Source: Pseudomonas gozinkensis (GTDB taxonomy: Bacteria > Pseudomonadota > Gammaproteobacteria > Pseudomonadales > Pseudomonadaceae). Taken from it: DNA of 64,000 nucleotides. The stretch covers positions 4,835,001 to 4,899,000 of the forward strand of contig NZ_CP062253.1 of the NCBI RefSeq assembly GCF_014863585.1, written 5' to 3'. Positions 48,945 through 58,949 of this stretch are shown in pieces (the stretch's first letter is position 1; each line of letters opens with the position of its first letter). The translations under genes and the position numbers were made by a program. The notes under the pieces were generated by a model. The model was not told the DNA's origin and made no database searches. It saw nothing but the letters and a program-made list of their open reading frames with translations.

Positions 48945-49385
48945 TCAGACCGGGGGCGGCGTCGGAGAGATCGCCACGCACAGGATCAACAGCGCCAGCC
49001 AGCCGAACCCCAGGAAGCGCTGCTTGAGGGAGTGCCCGCTACGCAGCAGGAACCAGACAAACACCATAGGCATCAGGAACACCATGATCTTCAGCCAGCC
49101 TTCCACCGGGCGCGAGCCGTCCGGGTTCACCACCGGCTCGACGGGCTGGGTACGGCGGCGTCGCCCCGCAGCAGCCGGCATCACTTTCGGCCGCTCGGGG
49201 GCCGGCGGCGGAACGTGAGCTTCAGGCACTGCCTTGTTGCGCGGCAGGCTGCCAAAGGAAATCGTCGACGTTCCCTTTTCGGCGTAAGGAGCCTGCGCCT
49301 CTGCCAGCGGAGCTCCGCAATGAATGCACGCTGTGGCTTCGGAGCTGATGCTCCGCTTGCATTCATAACATTCGATCAGCGCCAT
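48945..49385 (-). CDS. Zinc-ribbon membrane protein, function unknown
   Basis: Protein of 146 aa. Two CxxC pairs at the N terminus (CYEC at about 6-9, CIHCGAP at 20-23) make a zinc ribbon; a proline-rich linker follows, then two hydrophobic segments (about 96-112 and 123-140). Start ATG 49385. It is convergent with ldhA (10 bases between stops). I do not recognise a function. Confidence 0.85.
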   Translation of the reverse strand: MALIECYECKRSISSEATACIHCGAPLAEAQAPYAEKGTSTISFGSLPRNKAVPEAHVPPPAPERPKVMPAAAGRRRRTQPVEPVVNPDGSRPVEGWLKIMVFLMPMVFVWFLLRSGHSLKQRFLGFGWLALLILCVAISPTPPPV

Positions 49386-49518
49386 GTTCCGTTCCTTGCA
49401 AATGAAGGCGGCAGTTTGCCACGACTGCGGTGTCGATTTGAACCGGATCGAAGGTCGCACGCGCGCATCATTCTGCAATCCGGCCCGTGCTAGCATGTCG
49501 CGCATATTTGGAGGACCC

Positions 49519-49953
49519 ATGGTCGAACACGATTTCCGCTACACCCTGATGAACCCGCAACACACTCTCACCGAATGCCGCGCCCTTGTTCCGGGCCGCT
49601 ATCAGGTCACCGGCAACGGTGGCTCGATCCGCATCGGCGATGTGCTGGTCGTGACCCTCAAAGGCAGCAAGGACTTGTCCATGCGCCTGACCGTCGACAC
49701 CGTCCGCCACCTGATCAACCCGCCGGGTCAATGGACTGCCATGACCACCGGCCCGGTGTTCGGTGAACTGGCGATCCACACCTGGCAGGTCAACTGCGAC
49801 AGCTGCGCCAAGGAGCTGAGCTTCGAATTCGCCGTGGACGCCAAACTGGGCAAGCCTGCGGAAAAACCGGCCGCCACGGCACGTATTGCGGAGCTGGGCT
49901 GGAAAGCCGTCGGCGACAAGCACCTGTGCCCGAAATGCCAGGAGCCGGCGTGA
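49519..49953 (+). CDS. Conserved protein with CxxC pairs, function unknown
   Basis: Protein of 144 aa, GGAGGA before ATG 49519. A beta-rich domain (PilZ- or OB-like in length) is followed by CDSCAKELSFEF and a C-terminal CPKCQEPA, which together could bind one metal. The stop overlaps the ATG of the following lipoprotein gene (ATGA), indicating coupling. Not recognised. Confidence 0.8.
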   Translation: MVEHDFRYTLMNPQHTLTECRALVPGRYQVTGNGGSIRIGDVLVVTLKGSKDLSMRLTVDTVRHLINPPGQWTAMTTGPVFGELAIHTWQVNCDSCAKELSFEFAVDAKLGKPAEKPAATARIAELGWKAVGDKHLCPKCQEPA

Positions 49954-50357
49954 TGAAACACCTGGCCCTGACCGCCGCTGTCGGCGCTGGCCTGATGGGT
50001 TGCGCCGCGGAGCCTGTGCAACTGCAACAGAACCGCAGCTACATTCTGGAATGGATCGGCGAGCGTCCGCTGATGGACTATAGCCACCTGACCGTGACCC
50101 TCGGCGACGATGGCCGGGCGTATGGCAATGGCGGCTGCAACCACTGGTTTGCGCCGTACACCCTGGAAGGCGACAAGCTGAGCTTCGGCAAGATCGGCAA
50201 GACCCGCAAACTCTGCGCACCGGCGCTGATGGAGCAGGAACAACGCTTCCTCCAGGCCCTGGAACACGTGGAACGCTGGGACATTTCGCCGATCGAGCAG
50301 ATGCGCTTCTGGCCTGCCGAAGGCAAGCCGTTGCGCTGGTGGCTGGAAGAAGGCTGA
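49953..50357 (+). CDS. META-domain lipoprotein (HslJ-like)
   Basis: Protein of 134 aa. A lipoprotein signal peptide ends in the lipobox LMGC (Cys about 17). The body is META-like: WIGERPLMDYSHLTVTLGDDGRAYGNGGCNHWFAPYTLEGDKLSF, with the GGCNHW motif; landmarks only, about 34-75. Heat-shock HslJ and related proteins share the fold. Likely outer-membrane anchored. Confidence 0.85.
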   Translation: MKHLALTAAVGAGLMGCAAEPVQLQQNRSYILEWIGERPLMDYSHLTVTLGDDGRAYGNGGCNHWFAPYTLEGDKLSFGKIGKTRKLCAPALMEQEQRFLQALEHVERWDISPIEQMRFWPAEGKPLRWWLEEG

Positions 50358-50365
50358 GCCTTCGA

Positions 50366-50490
50366 ATCGTTCCCACGCACAGCGCGTGATCGCTCTCACA
50401 CTCTGCGTGGTAACGCCGCCCCGGACGCTCCGCGTCCGCTTTGACGCAGAGCATCACGGGATGCATTCCCACGCGGAGCGTGGGAACGAT
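50366..50490. repeat. Palindromic CGTTCCCACGC-type repeat, copy 1
   Basis: Begins ATCGTTCCCACGC and ends GCGTGGGAACGAT; the centre contains GGACGCTCCGCGTCC. Related to 55801 and 63768. The left arm (CACAGCGCGTGATCG) is decayed. Confidence 0.8.
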
Positions 50491-50513
50491 CAGCGACGAT
50501 CAGCCAAGGCGAA

Positions 50514-50981
50514 TCAGTTGGTCGCCTGCAACGCCTCAAGCTTGGCCATCACCCCCGCCGCCGTCTGCTCGCCCATCAACTGTTCCCGCACCTTGCCCTT
50601 GTTGTCGATGATGTAAGTCACCGGCAAGGCTTCACTGCGCGGCAGTTCGAACAGTTCCGACGGATCCTGCGCCAGCACGGTGAACTTGATGCCCAGTTTT
50701 TCGCTGGCGCTCTTCAGTTCTTCACCCTGCACGTTGTCGAAGTTGACCCCGAACACGCCGATCTTCTTGCCCTTGAGCTCGTCGGCCAGGTGATTGAGTT
50801 CCGGGATTTCCGTGCGGCACGGGCCGCACCATTCGGCCCAGTAATTGAGCACGACCCATTGTTTGTCGAGGCGCTCGGACGCCACTTTCTGCCCGTTCTG
50901 GTCGATGCCGTAGTCGTTACCGCAGCCCCCCAGCATCAACGCCCCGATGATCGTCAATGCCGCTGCCAGTGCCCGTGTCAT
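50514..50981 (-). CDS. TlpA-type thioredoxin lipoprotein
   Basis: Protein of 155 aa. A signal peptide with lipobox LGGC (about residue 20) is followed by a thioredoxin fold with WCGPC (about 52-56) and the cis-Pro loop ALPVTYIID. It probably reduces or handles disulfides in the periplasm. The start is ATG 50981; an upstream extension would lose the signal peptide. Divergent from arsC with 114 bases between. Confidence 0.92.
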   Translation of the reverse strand: MTRALAAALTIIGALMLGGCGNDYGIDQNGQKVASERLDKQWVVLNYWAEWCGPCRTEIPELNHLADELKGKKIGVFGVNFDNVQGEELKSASEKLGIKFTVLAQDPSELFELPRSEALPVTYIIDNKGKVREQLMGEQTAAGVMAKLEALQATN

Positions 50982-51095
50982 GTCGTGTTCCTTGTGAAAA
51001 ATTGAATGCGCCTGCGACCCATCGCCTCCCAAGGTTCTGGATTGCGCGCTGCACAGTTAGAATAGCCGCCACTCTACGCAAGAAGCGACCCGCCC

Positions 51096-52042
<947 letters not shown>

Positions 52043-52043
52043 G

Positions 52044-52469
52044 ATGGCCAGAAAGCCGAAAGTCCTGCCCGCCGTCGATTGGCTGGAGCCACGGGTGCGG
52101 GCGATGCGGGTGATCAGTCTGCTGTGCTTTTTCGGCCTGGCCGGACTGCTCGCCGCTTATTACCTGGTGTTCGCCGACCTGCATGGCGCGCGGCCGTGGG
52201 TGATTCTGCTGATCGAGCTGATTCCGTGGATCGTGCTCGCGCCGGGCATGATCATGGGCAGCGCACGCGGACATTCGTGGATGTGCTTTGTGGTGAACCT
52301 GTATTTCATCAAGGGCGCACTGGCAGCGTATGACCCGAGCCGGCAGCTGTTCGGCGTGCTGGAGATGATCGCCAGTCTGGCGGTGTTCTGCTCGGCGCTG
52401 TTGTATGTGCGGTGGCGGTATCAGTTGAACCGCAAACTGGCGGGCGAAGGCGAGATCAGCGTCGCCTGA
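52044..52469 (+). CDS. DUF2069 membrane protein
   Basis: Protein of 141 aa with about four hydrophobic segments, starting one base after the wrbA stop. The motif ARPWVILLIELIPWIVLAPG and RGHSWMCFVVNLYF fit DUF2069. Role unknown. Last gene of arsC-wrbA-DUF2069. Confidence 0.88.
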   Translation: MARKPKVLPAVDWLEPRVRAMRVISLLCFFGLAGLLAAYYLVFADLHGARPWVILLIELIPWIVLAPGMIMGSARGHSWMCFVVNLYFIKGALAAYDPSRQLFGVLEMIASLAVFCSALLYVRWRYQLNRKLAGEGEISVA

Positions 52470-52476
52470 GCGGACG

Positions 52477-52581
52477 CCTTCGCGAGCAAGCTCGCTCCCA
52501 CAGATTTTTAGGTAATACACAGAGGTTGTGAACACCTCGAATACTGTGGGAGCGAGCTTGTTCCGGGCGGCGTTCCGACGA
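52477..52581. repeat. REP doublet of the GGGAGCGAGCTTG type
   Basis: Left arm CTTCGCGAGCAAGCTCGCTCCCACAG, right arm CTGTGGGAGCGAGCTTGTTCCGGGCGGCG. This is a different REP class from the CTGGCTTGCCAG elements elsewhere in the window. It lies at the 3' side of the glycosylase gene. Confidence 0.88.
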
Positions 52582-52597
52582 TTGGAGCGACCAGGTC

Positions 52598-53272
52598 TCA
52601 ATGGTTGACGGTGTAGGCCAGCATCATCGAGATCTGGCTCATCGGCCGTCCGCCGCTTTCTTCATGCCACTGATTGAACGCGTTCTGCACCGTCGCCAGA
52701 TCCCGCAGGCTGGTCGGTGCCTTGTCGACGATCTTCTGTGCATTCAGCGCCGCGACCACGTCGTAGCTCGGCACAAACGTATCCTTGCCGACCATCCGCA
52801 AGAAACGTGGCGCCGACAGGCCGCCCAATTGGTGGCCGTGCTTTTTCAGGTAGGTCCACAGGCCGACGATATCGGTCACCGGCCAGTCGGCCAGCAACGC
52901 GCCGAAACTGCCCTTCTCTTTCTCGACGTCCAGAATGAACTGCGCATTGCGCGGCACGCTTTTGAGTTTGCCCAAGTGACGGATGATCCGCGCGTCCTGC
53001 ATCAGCCGCTCAAGGTGTTCGGCGCTCATCAGCACGACTTTTTCCGGGTCGAACTTGAAGAACACTTCTTCGAAGGCCGGCCACTTGGCGTCCACCAGGC
53101 TGTGCTTGAGCCCGGCACGGAACACCCGCAGGGCCATGGTCGAGAGATATCGGTCGTCGCTGATCTTGCGCAATTGCGCCGGGGTCTTGGGAACGGGCAG
53201 ATGGGCTTCCAGTTCAGCCGCCGAACCGAAGCGGTTCAGACAGTATTCGTGCAGCCACTTGTAGTCGCGCAT
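52598..53272 (-). CDS. DNA-3-methyladenine glycosylase I-like protein
   Basis: Protein of 224 aa with HhH-GPD-style helical composition (TMALRVFRAGLKHSLVDAKWPAFEEVFFKFDPEKV; landmarks about 45-80). The region resembles Tag but lacks the zinc Cys/His set at the N terminus that Tag uses, so activity is uncertain. GGAGAGG before ATG 53272. Flanked on both sides by the same REP class. Confidence 0.8.
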   Translation of the reverse strand: MRDYKWLHEYCLNRFGSAAELEAHLPVPKTPAQLRKISDDRYLSTMALRVFRAGLKHSLVDAKWPAFEEVFFKFDPEKVVLMSAEHLERLMQDARIIRHLGKLKSVPRNAQFILDVEKEKGSFGALLADWPVTDIVGLWTYLKKHGHQLGGLSAPRFLRMVGKDTFVPSYDVVAALNAQKIVDKAPTSLRDLATVQNAFNQWHEESGGRPMSQISMMLAYTVNH

Positions 53273-53303
53273 GCCCTCTCCTTTTGAATGAAACGAAAAA
53301 CCA

Positions 53304-53409
53304 ATGTGGGAGCGGGCTTGTTCCGGGCGGCGATCCGACGATTGCGGTGTGTCATCCAGTGTTGATGCCGGCTGACACGACGCTTTCGCGAGCAAGCTCG
53401 CTCCCACAG
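53304..53409. repeat. REP doublet of the GGGAGCGAGCTTG type, second copy
   Basis: ATGTGGGAGCGGGCTTGTTCCGGGCGGCG on the left and TTTCGCGAGCAAGCTCGCTCCCACAG on the right, in the opposite order to 52477. It lies between the glycosylase promoter side and the ttcA stop. Confidence 0.88.
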
Positions 53410-53418
53410 TGACGGTGT

Positions 53419-54243
53419 TTACAGGTTTACGACGTTGACGAATCGCGAAGCCGCCGTCTCGTCGATCTTCAGGCTGGTGAAGTCGAACAGGTTACGGTCA
53501 GCCAGCTGCGACGGGATCACGTTCTGCAGGCTGCGGAAAATGCTTTCGGTACGGCCCGGGGTCTTGCGCTCCCAGTCCACCAGCATTTCCTTGACCACCT
53601 GACGCTGCAGGTTTTCCTGGGAACCGCAGAGGTTGCACGGGATGATCGGGAATTGCTTGAAGTCCGAGTAGGCCTGGATGTCTTTCTCGTTGCAGTAGGC
53701 CAGCGGACGGATCACCACGTTGCGGCCGTCGTCGGCGCGCAGCTTCGGCGGCATGGCCTTGAGGCTGCCGTTGAAGAACATGTTGAGGAAGAACGTCTCG
53801 ACGATGTCGTCGCGGTGATGACCGAGGGCCATTTTGGTCGCGCCGATTTCGTCGGCGAAGGTGTACAGCGTGCCGCGACGCAGGCGCGAGCACAGCGAGC
53901 AGGTGGTCTTGCCTTCCGGGATCAGTTCCTTGACCACCGAGTAGGTGTCCTTCTCGACGATGTGGTACTCGATGCCCAGCTCTTTCAGGTAGGCCGGCAG
54001 CACGTGCTCGGGGAAACCCGGCTGCTTCTGGTCCATGTTCACGGCGACGATCTCGAACTTGATCGGTGCAACCTTCTGCAGGTGCATCAGCACGTCGAGC
54101 ATGGTGTAGCTGTCCTTGCCCCCGGACAGGCAGACCATGACCTTGTCGCCGTCTTCGATCATGTTGAAGTCGGTGACGGCTTCGCCGGCCAGGCGGCGCA
54201 GGCGCTTTTGCAGTTTGTTCTGGTTGACCGTAAGAGTGCCCAT
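53419..54243 (-). CDS. ttcA: tRNA 2-thiocytidine(32) synthetase TtcA
   Basis: Protein of 274 aa. PP-loop [10 protein letters not shown] (about 40-49), first cluster cysteines CSLC (about 116-119) and a later CNLCGSQ form the iron-sulfur site, with [10 protein letters not shown]. It thiolates C32 of certain tRNAs. Start ATG 54243, upstream extension rejected. Confidence 0.96.
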   Translation of the reverse strand: MGTLTVNQNKLQKRLRRLAGEAVTDFNMIEDGDKVMVCLSGGKDSYTMLDVLMHLQKVAPIKFEIVAVNMDQKQPGFPEHVLPAYLKELGIEYHIVEKDTYSVVKELIPEGKTTCSLCSRLRRGTLYTFADEIGATKMALGHHRDDIVETFFLNMFFNGSLKAMPPKLRADDGRNVVIRPLAYCNEKDIQAYSDFKQFPIIPCNLCGSQENLQRQVVKEMLVDWERKTPGRTESIFRSLQNVIPSQLADRNLFDFTSLKIDETAASRFVNVVNL

Positions 54244-54532
54244 GACGCGAAATCCGTGAGGTGTGACGAAAGGCGGGCATTTTACGCAAAAACACCGGGG
54301 TTGTGGCCACAGGTTGTCGCCCCCTCGAATGCCCGTTTGCACAGACCCCGACGCGATTACCCCGAGATTTTACAGCGCGATTTGCTCTAAGCCCCTATCA
54401 CCTGTGCGGTTAAGACCTTTCTATACTGCGACATAAGGTCGCACACAATCTGAAGACCTGTATTTGCTCGGCCGCATTGGCCCGTAGGCGCTCCGCTGGG
54501 GGGCGATGGCAATAACGAGAGGAGTGACTGGC

Positions 54533-55135
54533 ATGATCCATCACGTAGTGGGACTTTTTACCCACCCCGATCAGGAATGGAAAGAAATCCGTGGCGACCA
54601 GGAAGAAAGCATCAGCCACATGTACCTGACGCACACACTGATTCTGGCGGCGATCCCCGCTGTTTCGGCGTTTATCGGCACGACTCAGGTCGGCTGGGTG
54701 ATCGGCAACCGCGCACCGGTGATGCTCACCGTCGAAAGCGCGTTGTGGATGACGATCATGTCTTATCTGGCAATGCTCGGCGGGGTCGCGGTCATGGGTG
54801 CCTTCGTGCACTGGATGGCCCGCACCTATGACGCCAACCCGAGCCTGGCCCGTTGCGTGGCGTTTGCCACCTACACCGCGACACCGTTGTTCGTCGGCGG
54901 GCTGGCGGCGCTCTATCCGCACATGTGGCTGGGGATGATCGTCGGCACGGCGGCCATCTGCTACACGGTGTACCTGCTGTATGTGGGGCTGCCGACCTTC
55001 ATGAACATTCCGTCCGACGAGGGCTTCCTGTTTTCCAGCTCGGTGCTGGCGGTGGGTCTGGTGGTGCTGGTCGCCATCATGGCGTTTACCGTGATTGTCT
55101 GGGGACTGGGCGTGGGTCCCGTCTACACCAATTAG
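54533..55135 (+). CDS. Yip1-domain inner-membrane protein
   Basis: Protein of 200 aa with five hydrophobic segments after a short N terminus (HHVVGLFTHPDQEWKEIR, the usual Yip1-family opening). GAGAGG lies about 10 bases before ATG 54533. A TATACT at 54422 may be the -10 box; no good -35 partner was found. Bacterial Yip1 function is not established. Confidence 0.9.
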   Translation: MIHHVVGLFTHPDQEWKEIRGDQEESISHMYLTHTLILAAIPAVSAFIGTTQVGWVIGNRAPVMLTVESALWMTIMSYLAMLGGVAVMGAFVHWMARTYDANPSLARCVAFATYTATPLFVGGLAALYPHMWLGMIVGTAAICYTVYLLYVGLPTFMNIPSDEGFLFSSSVLAVGLVVLVAIMAFTVIVWGLGVGPVYTN

Positions 55136-55174
55136 CGACCGGGTTCTCCCGAGAAGAACAAGATCCGCCAACAC

Positions 55175-55194
55175 AGGCCGCCGCGAGGCGGCCT
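55175..55194 (+). terminator. Possible weak terminator of the Yip1 gene
   Basis: AGGCCGCC - GCGA - GGCGGCCT perfect 8-bp stem, but the following bases TCTCG give a poor T tract. Confidence 0.5.
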
Positions 55195-55295
55195 TCTCGT
55201 GCCGGTTGAAAAAGAGCGACGACCATTCGGCAGCTCGACGATTCGCAACGCTGCGGGGTTGCGGCATACTCGACGCCTCTGGAGATCCATCAAGC

Positions 55296-55790
55296 ATGCC
55301 CGAGCAACTCAATACCCGCGTCGAAGACTGTTTCCAACTCGCTGAATCCTTTTTCAAACGTCCTTTCAAACGCCCCGTGGTGAGCCTCAAGCTGCGCGGG
55401 CAAAAAGCCGGGGTCGCGCATCTGCACGAGAACCTGCTGCGCTTCAATCCGCAGCTGTACCGGGAAAACACCGAACACTTCCTCAAGCAGACCGTGGCCC
55501 ACGAAGTCGCGCACCTGATCGCCCATCAACTGTTCGGCGACCGCATCCAGCCTCACGGCGAGGAGTGGCAACTGATCATGCGTGGCGTCTACGAATTGCC
55601 GCCGGACCGTTGCCACACCTATGAAGTCAAACGGCGTAGCGTGACCCGATATATCTACAAATGTCCGTGTGCGGATAGCGATTTTCCGTTTTCGGCGCAG
55701 CGCCATAGCCTGGTCCGGCAAGGGCGGCGGTATCTGTGCCGGCGCTGTCGCAACACCCTGGTATTCAGTGGCGAGATGCGGGTCGAGTAA
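55296..55790 (+). CDS. sprT: SprT-family zinc protein
   Basis: Protein of 164 aa. Zinc-protease HEVAHLIAHQ (about 70-79), and C-terminal CPCADSDF and CRRCRNTL forming a zinc ribbon, as in SprT. GGAG precedes ATG 55296. Function in bacteria is poorly known; the eukaryotic relatives cut DNA-protein crosslinks. Confidence 0.93.
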   Translation: MPEQLNTRVEDCFQLAESFFKRPFKRPVVSLKLRGQKAGVAHLHENLLRFNPQLYRENTEHFLKQTVAHEVAHLIAHQLFGDRIQPHGEEWQLIMRGVYELPPDRCHTYEVKRRSVTRYIYKCPCADSDFPFSAQRHSLVRQGRRYLCRRCRNTLVFSGEMRVE

Positions 55791-55800
55791 TTCCCCATCT

Positions 55801-55900
55801 CGTTCCCACGCTCTGCGTGGGAATGTATCCCGTGACGCTCTGCGTCACAGTGGACGCGGAGCGTCCATGGCGGCATTCCCACGCAGAGCGTGGGAACGAT
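55801..55900. repeat. Palindromic CGTTCCCACGC-type repeat, copy 2 (most regular)
   Basis: Starts CGTTCCCACGCTCTGCGTGGG, has central GTGACGCTCTGCGTCAC and GGACGCGGAGCGTCC hairpins and ends CCCACGCAGAGCGTGGGAACG. Three linked hairpins of a non-autonomous intergenic repeat. Confidence 0.85.
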
Positions 55901-55921
55901 CTGCTGACCGGGAGCTGCGAG

Positions 55922-57103
55922 CTACGCGACGACTTTCGCGGCACGCAGTTCGGCAATTCGCTCAGGACTCAACCCCAACTCCGTCAACACCTGATCCGTA
56001 TGCTGCCCCAACGCCGCACCAACATGCCGCGGCGCCGGTAATGCTTCGGAAAACTTCAGCGGGCAGGCGATCTGCGCCTGCACCGAGCCATCCCCACGCG
56101 GCACCTGGGTCACCAGTTCCCGCGCCTGCAATTGCGGATGCTGCACCGCCTCGCCCAGGTTCAACACCGGTTCGACACAGGCATCGATCCCGGCGAACAA
56201 TTCGCACAGTTCAGTAAAGTCATGCTTCTCGAATTCGACCTTCAAGGCGTCCTTGAGCGCCCGTTGTTGCTCAGGCTTGGGTGACAAGCCCTGCGCCGCC
56301 AGTTCCGGCCGGCCCAGCGCCGCACACAGTTGCTGCATGAAGGCCGGCTCCAGACTGCCCACCGACATCCAGCGCCCGTCCCGGGAGCGGTAGTAATCGT
56401 AGAAGCTGCCGCCATTGAGCATCTGCTCCTCCCAGCCCGGTTCCTCGCCGCAGGCCAGATACCCGGCGCCGGCCATGGCATTCAGACTGAATGCACAGTC
56501 GGTCATGCTCACGTCCAGATGGGTGCCCTGCCCGGTTTGCTGGCGGGAAATCACCGCTGCCAGCAAGCCGATCACCCCATGCAGCGAGCCGCCAGCGACA
56601 TCCGCGACCTGCATGCCCAGCGGCAACGGCCCGCTGTCGACACGCCCGGTGTAACTGGAGAGCCCGGCCAGCGCCAGATAGTTGATGTCGTGGCCGGCGC
56701 GATCCTTGTACGGGCCGGTCTGGCCGTAACCGGTGATCGAGACATAAATCAGCTTCGGATTGATCGCCTTCAGTGCCTCGTAACCCAGCCCCAGCCGCTC
56801 CATGACACCGGGGCGAAACTGCTCCAGCACGATGTCGTAATCCATCAGCAATTGCTTCACCAGCTCCAGCGCCTCGGGTTGCTTGAGATCCAGCGCCAGG
56901 CTGCGCTTGTTGCGGTTGAGATAAGCGTGACTGGCCGAGACGCCGTGATCGTGGGGCGGCAACACTCGCACCAGGTCGAGTCGGGTCGGCGACTCGATGC
57001 GCAGCACCTCGGCGCCCATATCCGCCAGCAACAGCGAGGCGAACGGCCCCGGCAGCAGGGTCGAGAAATCCAGAATCTTCAGTGAGGCCAGCGGTGCAGA
57101 CAT
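55922..57103 (-). CDS. CaiB/BaiF-type CoA transferase or racemase
   Basis: Protein of 393 aa. FSTLLPGPFASLLLADMGAEV opens the family III CoA-transferase fold; the catalytic Asp is in GHDINYLAL (about 148), the position shared with alpha-methylacyl-CoA racemase, and STLDVSMTD-like HLDVSMTDCAF follows. It either moves CoA between acids or racemises 2-methylacyl-CoA. The ATG 57103 start has a GAGAT box. Not linked to other genes. Confidence 0.9.
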   Translation of the reverse strand: MSAPLASLKILDFSTLLPGPFASLLLADMGAEVLRIESPTRLDLVRVLPPHDHGVSASHAYLNRNKRSLALDLKQPEALELVKQLLMDYDIVLEQFRPGVMERLGLGYEALKAINPKLIYVSITGYGQTGPYKDRAGHDINYLALAGLSSYTGRVDSGPLPLGMQVADVAGGSLHGVIGLLAAVISRQQTGQGTHLDVSMTDCAFSLNAMAGAGYLACGEEPGWEEQMLNGGSFYDYYRSRDGRWMSVGSLEPAFMQQLCAALGRPELAAQGLSPKPEQQRALKDALKVEFEKHDFTELCELFAGIDACVEPVLNLGEAVQHPQLQARELVTQVPRGDGSVQAQIACPLKFSEALPAPRHVGAALGQHTDQVLTELGLSPERIAELRAAKVVA

Positions 57104-57221
57104 GGGCGATCTCCATCAACGATGCATGCAGCCTAGGCAGCCATCGACGATGAGGCAATTACCGGATCCATCCGTTGCGCTGACCGTTGCGCTCAAATCG
57201 TGCATTTAAATCGCAGGCAAG

Positions 57222-57246
57222 AAAAAACCCGCCGAAGCGGGTTTTT
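57222..57246 (-). terminator. Terminator of dctA
   Basis: On the minus strand AAACCCGC - TTC - GCGGGTTT is followed by TTTT, 16 bases after the dctA stop. Confidence 0.9.
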
Positions 57247-57261
57247 CCATTCAAGCGATGC

Positions 57262-58596
57262 TTACTTCACATTGCTTGGGGTTGGGCCTTCGGCCACGCC
57301 CAGGTCATCTTCAGGACGGGTATCGGCGATACCGCGACCGCCCGAGGCCAGCTCGGCGTCCAGTACGTCGGTGTCCAGCTCCTTGACCCACTTGGCCACA
57401 ACGATGGTGGCAACGGCGTTGCCGACCAGGTTGGTCAGGGCACGGGCTTCGGACATGAAGCGGTCGATACCCAGGATCAGCGCCAGACCGGCAACCGGCA
57501 GGTGACCGACCGCCGACAGGGTGGCCGCCAGCACGATGAAGCCCGAACCGGTCACACCGGCTGCGCCTTTGGAGGACAGCAGCAACACCACCAGCAGGGT
57601 AATCTGGTGAGTGATGTCCATGTGGGTGTCGGTCGCCTGAGCGATGAACACCGCAGCCATGGTCAGGTAGATCGCGGTACCGTCGAGGTTGAACGAGTAA
57701 CCGGTCGGGATCACCAGACCCACTACCGATTTCTTCGCACCCAGACGCTCCATCTTGATCAGCATGCGTGGCAGTACCGATTCCGAAGAGGAAGTACCCA
57801 GCACGATCAGCAGTTCTTCACGGATGTAGCGGATCATCTTCAGCACGCTGAAACCGTGCATGCGGGCGATACCGCCGAGCACGATCAGGATGAACGCCAG
57901 GCAGGTGATGTAGAAGCAGATCATCAGTTGACCCAGCTGCACCAGCGAGCCGACGCCGTAGGCACCGATGGTGAACGCCATCGCACCGAAGGCACCGATT
58001 GGCGCGAGCTTCATGATCATGTTGATGATGTTGAACATCACGTGGGCAAAGCGATCGATGAAGTCCAGGATCGGCTTGCCGTAGGCACCCAGGCGGTGCA
58101 GGGCGAAACCGAAGATCACCGAGAACATCAGCACTTGCAGGATGTCACCGGTGGCGAACGCGCCGACGATGGTGGTCGGGATCACGTTGAGCAGGAAGCC
58201 GACAACGCTCTGGTCTGCGCCTTGAGCCACATAGGTTGCGACTTTCGAGGCGTCGAGGGTGCTGACGTCGATGTGCATGCCGTTGCCCGGTTGCACGATG
58301 TTGACCACGATCAGGCCGACCAGCAGGGCGATGGTCGAAACGATTTCGAAGTACAGCAGTGCGTAACCGCCGGTCTTGCCGACCGATTTCATGTTCTGCA
58401 TGCCGGCGATGCCGCTGACCACGGTGCAGAAGATGATCGGGGCGATGATCATTTTGATCAGTTTGATGAACCCGTCACCCAGCGGCTTTACGGCCACGCC
58501 GAACTGCGGGTAGTAGTGGCCGAGCGCAATACCGATACAGATTGCGACGATCACCTGGAAATACAGGGATTTGTACAGTGGCTGACGAGTCGTCAT
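57262..58596 (-). CDS. dctA: C4-dicarboxylate:cation symporter DctA
   Basis: Protein of 444 aa, the usual DctA length. DAACS-family signatures: [10 protein letters not shown] (serine-rich hairpin), [15 protein letters not shown] and [27 protein letters not shown]. It takes up succinate, malate and fumarate. Start ATG 58596; upstream residues belong to the leader. A sigma54 promoter and enhancer dyads are upstream. Confidence 0.97.
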   Translation of the reverse strand: MTTRQPLYKSLYFQVIVAICIGIALGHYYPQFGVAVKPLGDGFIKLIKMIIAPIIFCTVVSGIAGMQNMKSVGKTGGYALLYFEIVSTIALLVGLIVVNIVQPGNGMHIDVSTLDASKVATYVAQGADQSVVGFLLNVIPTTIVGAFATGDILQVLMFSVIFGFALHRLGAYGKPILDFIDRFAHVMFNIINMIMKLAPIGAFGAMAFTIGAYGVGSLVQLGQLMICFYITCLAFILIVLGGIARMHGFSVLKMIRYIREELLIVLGTSSSESVLPRMLIKMERLGAKKSVVGLVIPTGYSFNLDGTAIYLTMAAVFIAQATDTHMDITHQITLLVVLLLSSKGAAGVTGSGFIVLAATLSAVGHLPVAGLALILGIDRFMSEARALTNLVGNAVATIVVAKWVKELDTDVLDAELASGGRGIADTRPEDDLGVAEGPTPSNVK

Positions 58597-58742
58597 TGCA
58601 AAGTTCCTCAAGAGTCCCGCGCGGCAACATCCATCTGTTGTACGCGACACTTGAATTGCGAACCCTCCTGCACTGGAGGGATTTGTTGTGTCGAACGGCG
58701 CTTTTCCGGACCGGCTCGGCGCACGCTTCTGTCGCTCTTATC

Positions 58743-58757
58743 GCAAACGTCGTGCCA
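58743..58757 (-). promoter_or_regulatory. Sigma54 promoter of dctA
   Basis: On the minus strand TGGCAC - GACGT - TTGC fits the -24/-12 consensus with the exact 5-base gap. The leader is about 135 bases. Sigma54 control with an NtrC-type activator such as DctD is the known scheme for dctA. Confidence 0.9.
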
Positions 58758-58835
58758 CTTTGGTGCAAATCGCTGCAAGCCTTTTGATATCAGGGGATAC
58801 GGGTTTTTCTGTGTCACCGTTCGGTTACTCAAGTG

Positions 58836-58851
58836 TGGCGGATTTCCGCCA
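58836..58851. promoter_or_regulatory. Enhancer-like dyad 1 (probable DctD site)
   Basis: TGGCGGATTTCCGCCA: near-perfect 16-bp dyad about 110 bases upstream of the predicted dctA transcription start. Confidence 0.75.
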
Positions 58852-58876
58852 ACTCGCCCGACCTCGTCCTACAATT

Positions 58877-58892
58877 TGGCGGAAATCCGCCT
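58877..58892. promoter_or_regulatory. Enhancer-like dyad 2 (probable DctD site)
   Basis: TGGCGGAAATCCGCCT: a second copy whose centre is 41 bases from the first, four helical turns, so both face the same side. Also within 60 bases of the AraC start. Confidence 0.75.
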
Positions 58893-58949
58893 TGTTACCG
58901 ATCAAAGGCAGCCGCTACCATCGGTCGCCAGAGGAAGGATCTGCCGCTC

